Below are positions 1-5,478 of a stretch of DNA of 5,730 bases, piece after piece. The stretch's first letter is position 1. Each line of letters begins with the position of its first letter. A model generated the notes under the pieces. That model worked only from the letters and a program-made list of their open reading frames with translations. It was not told where the DNA came from and made no database searches. This DNA is from an uncultured Paracoccaceae bacterium (GTDB lineage: Bacteria > Pseudomonadota > Alphaproteobacteria > Rhodobacterales > Rhodobacteraceae), in contig CALFSV010000379.1 in NCBI GenBank assembly GCA_937916485.1, positions 1 through 5,730 of the forward strand. Reading direction: 5' to 3'. The translations under genes were made by a program, and so were the position numbers.

Positions 1-116
1 GACTGGCAGAGATCGGCTTCATCGCGGGCTTTGCGGATCAGGCCCATTTTGCACGCACATTCAGCCGAGCCGTTGGCACGACCCCGAGCAGCTATCGTGC
101 AGACTTTGGCCAGTAG
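1..116 (+). CDS. AraC-family transcriptional regulator, C-terminal end (partial)
   Basis: This is the last 37 complete codons of a gene that begins left of the window; the frame starts at base 3 and ends at the TAG at 114-116. The residues match the second helix-turn-helix of the AraC/XylS DNA-binding domain: the helix LAEIGFIAGFADQAHFARTF is followed by SRAVGTTPSSYR, the family's usual F-x-R-x-x-G-x-x-P-x-x-Y/F-R ending. By family knowledge this is a cytoplasmic DNA-binding activator or repressor. The sensor domain is outside the window, so its ligand is unknown. The gene points toward the LysR remnant (convergent). It is not next to the transporter operon promoter, so control of that operon is possible but not shown. 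Confidence 0.88.
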   Translation, partial: LAEIGFIAGFADQAHFARTFSRAVGTTPSSYRADFGQ

Positions 117-187
117 CAGATCTGAAGCCCAACATCTGCCTGACCTTATTGCCAAGCTTCACCTGCAGAATGAACATTCACCATTGC

Positions 188-224
188 GGCCGCTAAGGTC
201 TCGTTTTCTGACCGGCTGCTAAGG
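188..224. repeat. imperfect 11-bp direct repeat in the gap between two regulator genes
   Basis: GGCCGCTAAGG (188-198) and GGCTGCTAAGG (214-224) differ at one base and start 26 bases apart. The second copy lies inside a weak inverted repeat, CCGGC (212-216) and GCCGG (225-229), with an 8-base loop. A second weak inverted repeat, CCAAAG (255-260) and CTTTGG (270-275), is nearby. None is followed by a T-run, so none is a convincing terminator for the AraC-type gene. The rest of 117-262 shows no coding potential I can support. The repeats could be decayed intergenic sequence or weak operator half-sites; both readings are speculative. Confidence 0.3.
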
Positions 225-297
225 GCCGGAATTACGTCGTAGCCGGACCAGAGACCAAAGTCCTAAGACCTTTGGCGAGCCAAAACGGCTACCGAAA

Positions 298-705
298 TCA
301 GAAGCCAAAAACAACTTGGCAATGCCCCGCCAAGCAGCAGCATAAACGGAGCCAAAGAAACAAGAATTGCAAGACGAATGTCATGATGGCACGTGTGGTC
401 ATCCGAAAACCTGAAATCCCGCTCGTCATTGCCTCAATGTCGAATGCTGCGCGATCAAGTTGACCAAGAGCCTGTCTTGCATGATCGGTAAGGCGGATGC
501 CGATCGGTGTCAGATACAACCTGTTGCGATCGCGCGTGACAACAGGTACGCCAACGATCTTTTCCAACTCGGCAATCTGCTTTGACACAGCGGGCTGTGT
601 CACCCCAAGCGCCTCAGACACCCGTGCGATCAACTTAAGATCAGACAGCGCCACAAGAGCACGCAAGTGCCGAAGCGTTATTCCCTGTTGAAATCCCTTA
701 TTCAA
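298..705 (-). pseudogene. LysR-type transcriptional regulator remnant (DNA-binding domain kept, effector domain lost)
   Basis: The open frame gives 135 residues against about 300 for a complete LysR-type regulator. Residues 9-68 form the conserved winged helix-turn-helix: ITLRHLRALVAL, the recognition helix region GVTQPAVSKQIAELEK, then LTPIGIRLTDHARQAL. The linker helix runs to about residue 95 (DIEAMTSGISGF). After that the frame turns into an unusual Cys- and Phe-rich tail and stops at 298-300. A different minus-strand frame, open from about 455 to a stop at 263-265, contains IRLAILVSLAPFMLLLGGAL (from about 379 downward). This resembles the first strand and helix of a LysR effector domain better than the in-frame tail does, so a frameshift around 380-405 is likely. 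The start is also uncertain: the first good candidate is TTG at 703-705, and the same frame stays open upstream without an ATG. It lies downstream of the ThDP enzyme gene on the same strand, beyond a putative terminator. It may once have regulated the operon; a short DNA-binding protein could still be made. Confidence 0.7.
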
Positions 706-725
706 AATATCCGCTGCCTCGTCGG

Positions 726-763
726 AAAAACTACCTCACAGTGCCACAGTATTGTGGAAGTAG
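726..763 (-). terminator. putative intrinsic terminator of the transporter/ThDP enzyme operon
   Basis: Read on the minus strand, nine bases after the ThDP enzyme stop codon, CUACUUC (763-757) pairs with GAGGUAG (737-731), including one U-G wobble. After a one-base bulge (756), ACA pairs with UGU, around a 12-base loop. The stem runs directly into UUUUU (730-726). The wobble and the U-run both favour function in the leftward transcript. The stem is only moderately GC-rich and has a bulge, so termination may be incomplete. An alternative inner hairpin, CCACA/UGUGG, is also possible. Confidence 0.55.
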
Positions 764-771
764 AAACATCG

Positions 772-2400
772 CTAGATACGCATACGTGGCACGTTGTCAG
801 GGTCCAGTTTTAGCTCAACAATGATGGGGCCTTGTCGAGTATGGATCGCGTCTATCGCAGTTTCCAGTTCGTCTGGATTGGTCACTGTAACACCCTGTCC
901 GCCAAGAGATTTGGCGACATCAGCAAAAGACGGCCAGTTGAATTCGGTCAATGCAGGGTCCATCTGCCGATCCAGCATCTGGATATGTTCCGCCCCATAA
1001 GCGGAATCGTTGCAGATGATCACGATCAGATTACAGTTTGTGCGCACAGCGGTATTAAACTCGTTCAATCCGCCCATCATGAAACCGCCATCGCCTGTGA
1101 ACAAGACAACGGGTCGCGCCGGCGCTCCATGGGCTGCACCAATCGCCTGTTGCATCCCCTGACCGATGGCCGCGAAGTTATCGCTCATGTGAAAACTCTT
1201 GGGGTCGGGCACGGTCACACGGCACCAGACTTCGGTGATGTAGCGCCCTCCGTCGGTGAGCATAATCCGGTTTTCGGGAAGCGCTTCATTCAAGCGGTCC
1301 AAGGCATACTCAAGGTTGATACAGCCCTCAATGGACTTGGTCGCGTCGCCTTTGGGATGCTTCGAGATATCATGAGAGGGCAATTCCCGTGCAAACCCTG
1401 AAGGGGCGATTTCGGCCTCGTTCAACCAATACAGAATATTGTCGGCAGTCTGCCCCGCATCCGCGATCAATGTGGCATCGGCCTGATAAAACCTGCCGAC
1501 TTCGGAGGGACTGTTGTTGATATGAATGACGCGCTTCCCTTCGAGCAGCGCCCCACGGTCAGTTGTGAGGAAATGGAGCCAAGCGCCAAAGACGATAACA
1601 CAATCTGCCGCGGCGATTATATCATAGGCATCCGCAGTACTGAGCGTACCGAAATACCCGATGTTGTTGGGGTGACCCGCGAATAATCCGGTGCCTTTGA
1701 GTGTCGTCGCCAGAGGCGCTTCCATCCTTTCCGCCAGTGCGACCAGCTGGTCCTTTGCGTCAACCGCGCCCGCACCGGCGAGGATAAGTGGCCGCTTTGC
1801 CGAAGCAATCATGCCGATTGCTGCGTCATGAAGCGGTCCCTCGGTCACGACGGTCGGGGCCTCAAGATAGGGGAAAGCAACGGTTTGGTGTTTTACTTCT
1901 GCCCACATGAAATCCGCAGGCACGTTCAGGACAATTGGCCGCCGTTCCTTGCGGGCGCGGTAAAACGCAGTTGCCACATCCCGCGCAGCAGTTTCAGGTG
2001 ATTTCACCTGCTCGAAACCGGCACCGGTTGCTGTGACGACTTCGCGCTGGTCAATGTTCTGCATATGGAATGGAGCGGTCACAGGTGTATCGCCGCAGAT
2101 CAGCACCATGGGGCGGCGGCCTACCACGCCTTCTCTGAGCGCGGTAAAGCAATTCGTCAGGCCAGGACCCTGAGTAACTGTTGCGACCCCGATCTTTCCC
2201 GTAACTTGCGTGTAGGCAAGCGCCATAAGCACAGTCCCACCTTCGTGGGCTGCAGGAACCATTTTCCCGCCACAGGCGCTGACAAAATGGTTGGCCAAAA
2301 AAAGATTGGCGTCGCCCACCAAGCCGAACATCGTGTCAATGTCGTGATCGCGCACGGCCTGTGCGATGGATTGGTGCATATATGCTTTGTCTTCAGACAT
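772..2400 (-). CDS. thiamine-diphosphate-dependent enzyme (acetolactate synthase/benzoylformate decarboxylase-like), last gene of the operon
   Basis: This 542-residue protein has the normal length and domain order for the superfamily. The N-terminal pyrimidine-binding domain (about 5-170) carries the catalytic-type glutamate E53 in AAHEGGTVLMALAY, then TQGPGLTN (76-83). A central Rossmann-like domain (about 187-330) contains LILAGAGAV. The C-terminal diphosphate-binding domain has the signature GDGG (436-439) to N464 in ICNDSAYG, which binds Mg-ThDP. Family members cleave or join carbon-carbon bonds next to a carbonyl, often decarboxylating 2-oxo acids, in the cytoplasm. The substrate is not recognisable, and I cannot place it firmly as acetolactate synthase, sulfoacetaldehyde acetyltransferase or benzoylformate decarboxylase. 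The ATG at 2398-2400 is preferred because AAGGGA (2413-2408) sits 7 bases upstream. A GTG 51 bases further upstream would lie in a hairpin and lacks such a site. The gene follows the permease gene after 84 bases, so it probably acts on the imported compound. Confidence 0.9.
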   Translation of the reverse strand: MSEDKAYMHQSIAQAVRDHDIDTMFGLVGDANLFLANHFVSACGGKMVPAAHEGGTVLMALAYTQVTGKIGVATVTQGPGLTNCFTALREGVVGRRPMVLICGDTPVTAPFHMQNIDQREVVTATGAGFEQVKSPETAARDVATAFYRARKERRPIVLNVPADFMWAEVKHQTVAFPYLEAPTVVTEGPLHDAAIGMIASAKRPLILAGAGAVDAKDQLVALAERMEAPLATTLKGTGLFAGHPNNIGYFGTLSTADAYDIIAAADCVIVFGAWLHFLTTDRGALLEGKRVIHINNSPSEVGRFYQADATLIADAGQTADNILYWLNEAEIAPSGFARELPSHDISKHPKGDATKSIEGCINLEYALDRLNEALPENRIMLTDGGRYITEVWCRVTVPDPKSFHMSDNFAAIGQGMQQAIGAAHGAPARPVVLFTGDGGFMMGGLNEFNTAVRTNCNLIVIICNDSAYGAEHIQMLDRQMDPALTEFNWPSFADVAKSLGGQGVTVTNPDELETAIDAIHTRQGPIIVELKLDPDNVPRMRI

Positions 2401-2407
2401 TCGTCTT

Positions 2408-2413
2408 TCCCTT
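2408..2413 (-). promoter_or_regulatory. ribosome binding site deciding the ThDP enzyme start
   Basis: AAGGGA on the minus strand lies 7 bases before the ATG at 2400. It supports this start over the in-frame GTG at 2451. Confidence 0.6.
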
Positions 2414-2428
2414 TGTGATGTTTGGAAC

Positions 2429-2454
2429 GCTGTGCCAGGAGCTTGCTGCACAGC
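2429..2454 (-). other. inverted repeat (hairpin) between the permease and ThDP enzyme genes
   Basis: GCTGTGC (2429-2435) and GCACAGC (2448-2454) are perfect 7-base inverted arms around a 12-base loop, in the 84-base gap downstream of tctA. No T-run follows on the minus strand, so read-through into the ThDP enzyme gene is expected. It may stabilise or help process the mRNA, or be an operator-like dyad. The sequence alone does not decide. Confidence 0.45.
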
Positions 2455-2484
2455 CGGTCATTTTCTTGATCGGTGGCTGCCGAA

Positions 2485-3987
2485 TTATCCCTGGTTATCC
2501 TTTACATTTGTGCGCAAGAACCAGATAACCGAGACAAGCGAGAGGATAAGCAGCGCTGCCGCCACCGGGCTTTTGAGGACCTGGGTAAGATCTCCGTTTG
2601 TCAAAGAGAGGGACTGGGCGATTGATTTCTCGAAACGCGGTCCCAGAAAGAACGCGATGATGAAGATCACCAACGAATAGCCAAAGCTGGCCATGACATA
2701 GCCGAGGACGGCAAAGATCAGCATGATCGAGACACCGAACAGCCCGCTGGTTGCCATGGAAACGCCAACAAAACACAAGAGCAGAGCCGAGGAGAAAATG
2801 ATGGATTCCGGTGCCGAAACAACCTTGATCCAAAACCTCAGTCCAAGCTGACCCACCCAGAGATTGATGAAATTGGCCATGAGCATCGCTCCGAACAGGC
2901 CGTATACCAGACGCCCTTGGTTCTCGAACAGCAGCGGGCCAGGTTGCAAGCCGTGGATCATGAACGCGCTGATAATGAGCGCTGCGCCTACGCTCCCTGG
3001 AATGCCAAGAGTGAGCAGAGGAATGAGGTTTGCCCCTACCACAGCCGAATTCGCGGACTCGGCCGCAGCAATGCCATGCAGGTTTCCTTTACCAAAACTC
3101 TGGGGCTCTTTCGAGCTGGCCTTGGTCATGGAATAGGACATGAATGCTGCTGCGGTTGAACCGATACCGGGCAATGCGCCAAGCACGGTGCCAATCACCG
3201 CGCCGCGCAGCATGGTGTAGCGGCAACTCCAATATTCGACCCATGTCACGCGCCGGTCATCGGGGTTGCCGGTGTCCTTGACGATAATCGCCGCCCCAAC
3301 GCTGCCATGGGCAAGCGATAGCCGGTGCAGAATTTCCGAGATCGCCAGCATGCCGATTGCCACGGAGGGCAGAGGCAGACCGTTGAAGAGGTCCCAATAG
3401 CCAAAGATCAAGCGCGGAGTGAAGTTTTCAGGGTCTGTGCCAATGGATGCCACAAGCAACCCGAGTGCGGCCGCGATGATGCCCTTCGTCAGCGAATTGC
3501 CAATCAGCCCCGCGAGTATTGAGAAGGCGAAAATCATCAAAGCGACGATCTCAATCGGTCCCATCCTGAGCGCCAGAATAGCCAAAGGCGCAGAAACGGT
3601 GATCAAGACAATGTCGCTGAATGTGTCGCCGGTGACAGAGGAAAACAGCGCCATTTTGGTCGCCTTCAGCGGCTTTCCCTGCTTAGCAAGCGGATAACCA
3701 TCCAATGCAGTCGCCGCAGCATCCGGCGTGCCGGGAGTATTCATAAGCACGGCAGGCACCGCGCCGCCCACCAGCCCGCCTTTGTTCACGCCAACCAGAA
3801 AGGCGATAGCAGGCAGCGTGTCTAGGCCGAAGGTGAAGGGAATGGCGATTGCCATTGCCATGATCGGCCCAATTCCGGGCACGGCACCCACAAATTGACC
3901 CAGCACCACTCCGAAGAGGACAAAGAGCAGGTTGTAAAGCGAGAAAGCGTCCGAAAAACCGGCCAGAATTGTTGCGAGATCAACCAT
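2485..3987 (-). CDS. tctA: tripartite tricarboxylate transporter, large permease subunit (TctA family)
   Basis: The 500-residue protein has the usual TctA length and is strongly hydrophobic throughout, consistent with about ten to twelve membrane helices. It shows the family's internal duplication. The first half has GQFVGAVPGIGP (30-41), then GGAVPAVLMNTPGTPDA (74-90) and DGYPLAKQGKP (96-106). The second half has GALPGIGS (270-277) and ANLIPLLTLGIPGS (319-332). In TTT systems this subunit forms the ion-coupled channel for organic acids delivered by the TctC protein. The ATG at 3985-3987 is preceded by AAGGA at 4000-3996, which abuts the tctB stop codon, so translation is probably coupled to tctB. 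The first half has NKGGLVGGAVPAVLMNTPG where many members have a YGG-type motif, suggesting a divergent subgroup. The substrate is unknown: the family spans citrate, other di- and tricarboxylates and aromatic acids. Confidence 0.94.
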   Translation of the reverse strand: MVDLATILAGFSDAFSLYNLLFVLFGVVLGQFVGAVPGIGPIMAMAIAIPFTFGLDTLPAIAFLVGVNKGGLVGGAVPAVLMNTPGTPDAAATALDGYPLAKQGKPLKATKMALFSSVTGDTFSDIVLITVSAPLAILALRMGPIEIVALMIFAFSILAGLIGNSLTKGIIAAALGLLVASIGTDPENFTPRLIFGYWDLFNGLPLPSVAIGMLAISEILHRLSLAHGSVGAAIIVKDTGNPDDRRVTWVEYWSCRYTMLRGAVIGTVLGALPGIGSTAAAFMSYSMTKASSKEPQSFGKGNLHGIAAAESANSAVVGANLIPLLTLGIPGSVGAALIISAFMIHGLQPGPLLFENQGRLVYGLFGAMLMANFINLWVGQLGLRFWIKVVSAPESIIFSSALLLCFVGVSMATSGLFGVSIMLIFAVLGYVMASFGYSLVIFIIAFFLGPRFEKSIAQSLSLTNGDLTQVLKSPVAAALLILSLVSVIWFLRTNVKDNQG

Positions 3988-3995
3988 GGAAATTA

Positions 3996-4000
3996 TCCTT
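3996..4000 (-). promoter_or_regulatory. tctA ribosome binding site abutting the tctB stop codon
   Basis: The minus strand reads TGA (tctB stop, 4002-4000) running into AAGGA (4000-3996), 8 bases before the tctA ATG. This arrangement favours translational coupling, keeping the two membrane subunits in step. Confidence 0.6.
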
Positions 4001-4425
4001 CATGGCAAACCGCGCCCGAGAAGCTGGGTGACGGCAAACCAGATTGCAGTCGGCATAAGCACAACGCCGCTAATGAGCCATAGGGGCCTACGTTCTCCGA
4101 TGAACCACATAATGGCCAAAGCAAGAACGGGCGCGACATATTCAAAACCAAACCGTGACATGGCGTAGATGCCGGCCACCAATAGCAAGACATAGAACCC
4201 GGTGATCGCCATTTTGCGCGGATCGCGAAGTTGTTGCTTGGTCGGTTTGAGAAACAAAATGCCGCCGCTGATGGCAATGATGATCGAAATGATATTTGGC
4301 ATCGTGTTTGGCGACAGGCTGCCACCCTCGGCCGTCTCGACGTAAACCGGGATCACGAAAAAATACATTGCCAACCCAAAGAGACAAAAGAATGCACCCG
4401 AAATGCGATCTGCGTTGATTGTCAT
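4000..4425 (-). CDS. tctB: tripartite tricarboxylate transporter, small membrane subunit (TctB family)
   Basis: This 141-residue hydrophobic protein has the size and position of TctB. Likely membrane segments are about residues 9-28, 43-60, 72-90, 94-110 and 113-135; the last two could be one region, giving four or five in all. The start MTINADRISGAFFCLFGLAM is typical, with a short polar N-terminus and an R-I-x-G-x-x motif entering helix 1. An N-x-M-P segment (40-43) precedes helix 2. TctB is poorly conserved in sequence, so the call rests on size, topology and its place between tctC and tctA. Its role in the inner-membrane complex with TctA is required but mechanistically unclear. The ATG at 4423-4425 has a very strong GGGGAGGGG site (4437-4429) just upstream. 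It starts 71 bases after tctC, beyond a stable hairpin, and ends 12 bases before tctA. Confidence 0.9.
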   Translation of the reverse strand: MTINADRISGAFFCLFGLAMYFFVIPVYVETAEGGSLSPNTMPNIISIIIAISGGILFLKPTKQQLRDPRKMAITGFYVLLLVAGIYAMSRFGFEYVAPVLALAIMWFIGERRPLWLISGVVLMPTAIWFAVTQLLGRGLP

Positions 4426-4447
4426 GTGCCCCTCCCCGAGCGAAAGA

Positions 4448-4479
4448 GCGCCCCATTGCCGACGCAGGCAACAGGGCGC
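4448..4479 (-). other. 13-bp hairpin in the tctC-tctB intergenic region (possible attenuator or mRNA stabiliser)
   Basis: In minus-strand RNA, GCGCCCUGUUGCC (4479-4467) pairs along its full length with GGCAAUGGGGCGC (4460-4448) around the loop UGCGUC. Eleven pairs are Watson-Crick and two adjacent central pairs are U-G and G-U wobbles. On the opposite strand those two positions would be C-A and A-C mismatches, so the structure is best formed by the operon transcript. Only a short pyrimidine stretch (UCUUU) follows, so full termination is unlikely. By analogy with other binding-protein-dependent transporter operons, it may protect the 3' end of tctC mRNA and raise TctC over TctBA. Confidence 0.65.
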
Positions 4480-4496
4480 AAAAGATGTTTTTCTGC

Positions 4497-5444
4497 TTAG
4501 TCTGCGAACAGGACTTGGGCAGCCGCGAGGCCGTCGGTCATCATTTGCTGCGTGCCTTCGGGGCCCATGTTGATGGGCTTGCCTTTGACCGCATTCATGA
4601 CGATTTCCGCAATCTCGTCTGACTTGACGGCCTCGGCCATCGCGGCTGCAATCGCTTCAACTGCGGCAGGATCGGTGCCTTTCGTCATGGCAAGAAAGAA
4701 CACCGGATCAACAAAAGCATTCACGCCGTTCTCGACAAAGGTCATCACGTCAGGTGCATAGCTCAGACGGGACTGGTTAGCGCTTGCGATAACTTTCATG
4801 TCGCCGGATTCCAGATAGGGAAAATGTTCGCCCGACGCAAAACCGGCCAGAACCTGACCGCCGAGGATCAGTTTCATCACCTCGGCGCCGCCATCGGCGG
4901 TGACAAGGTTGAATTCGGCCTCTTTGGTGCGAGTGGTTGCCTTCATCATCAGCACCTGAGGCGGTGCCATAGTTGCGATGGGCAGTTGCCCTTGCTCTTT
5001 GGCATAAGCGATCATGCCTTCGAGATTATCGAATGGCGCATCCTTGCCTGCCACCAAAGCCAGCTCGGCCTTGGCGATTGTACCAAGATAGTCAAAGCTG
5101 TCTTGATCAAAGGGCAGTTGATCGCCGCGCTGAACAAGCTGGACGAGAACGGGAATACTCACCCCCATGCCGATTGTTTTGCCGTTTGCTGGCATTTGAG
5201 ACAGGCCGGTGAACATGGCCACGCCGCCACCGCCGGGCTTGTTCTCGACGATGATGTTCCAGCCGGTGTTGTCGGCCATAACCTTACCCAGAATACGGCC
5301 CATCGTGTCCGTGGACCCACCAGCGCCAAAGCCGATCTGGATCGTCAGCGGCCCGTCAGGGGCCCAATCCTCAGCCATTGCAGGTGCTGCAAAAGCCATC
5401 ACAGCGCTCGCCGCTAGGGCGATAAATTTCGTAGTCAGTTTCAT
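4497..5444 (-). CDS. tctC: tripartite tricarboxylate transporter periplasmic substrate-binding protein (TctC/Bug family)
   Basis: The 315-residue protein matches the usual TctC/Bug length. Residues 1-24 form a signal peptide: basic MKLTTK, a hydrophobic core, and the cleavage motif A-M-A before E25. The mature protein starts with the family's LTIQIGFGAGGSTDTMGRIL (33-52). This contains the first ligand-contacting loop, followed by WNIIVENKPGGGG (62-74), the most conserved Bug signature. Later elements include TADGGAEVMKLILGGQV (182-198), the second domain's ligand-side loop. The protein binds an organic acid in the periplasm and hands it to TctBA. The ATG at 5442-5444 is chosen because GGGAGGA (5457-5451) sits 6 bases upstream and a clean signal peptide follows. 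A longer in-frame extension to 5636 overlaps the MBL-fold gene and is not credible. The specific ligand is unknown. Confidence 0.95.
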   Translation of the reverse strand: MKLTTKFIALAASAVMAFAAPAMAEDWAPDGPLTIQIGFGAGGSTDTMGRILGKVMADNTGWNIIVENKPGGGGVAMFTGLSQMPANGKTIGMGVSIPVLVQLVQRGDQLPFDQDSFDYLGTIAKAELALVAGKDAPFDNLEGMIAYAKEQGQLPIATMAPPQVLMMKATTRTKEAEFNLVTADGGAEVMKLILGGQVLAGFASGEHFPYLESGDMKVIASANQSRLSYAPDVMTFVENGVNAFVDPVFFLAMTKGTDPAAVEAIAAAMAEAVKSDEIAEIVMNAVKGKPINMGPEGTQQMMTDGLAAAQVLFAD

Positions 5445-5450
5445 TGTGTT

Positions 5451-5457
5451 TCCTCCC
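5451..5457 (-). promoter_or_regulatory. strong ribosome binding site of tctC
   Basis: GGGAGGA on the minus strand lies 6 bases before the ATG at 5444. It fixes the start at the signal peptide and excludes the longer in-frame extension. The gap back to the MBL-fold stop is 34 bases with no hairpin, so the two genes are probably on one transcript. Confidence 0.7.
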
Positions 5458-5478
5458 TGGAATTTCACTTTGGTTTGG

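Noticed and set aside
255..275. CCAAAG/CTTTGG dyad as a terminator for the AraC-type gene
   Set aside because: The stem is only 6 bp, mixed in composition, with a 9-base loop and no T-run on either strand.
263..455. Separate small membrane protein in the second minus-strand frame
   Set aside because: It is hydrophobic but has no start codon with a ribosome binding site, and its core resembles the beginning of a LysR effector domain, so it is better read as the frameshifted part of that gene.
832..1401. 189-codon plus-strand open frame antisense to the ThDP enzyme gene
   Set aside because: It is a shadow frame opposite a strongly conserved coding sequence, with no domain and no start signal.
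2401..2451. GTG start giving a 559-residue ThDP enzyme
   Set aside because: The extension lies in a hairpin-containing gap, has no good ribosome binding site and adds residues that do not resemble the family; the ATG at 2400 is well supported.
4824..5417. 197-codon plus-strand open frame antisense to tctC
   Set aside because: It is a shadow of tctC: rich in His and Cys, with no ribosome binding site or recognisable domain.
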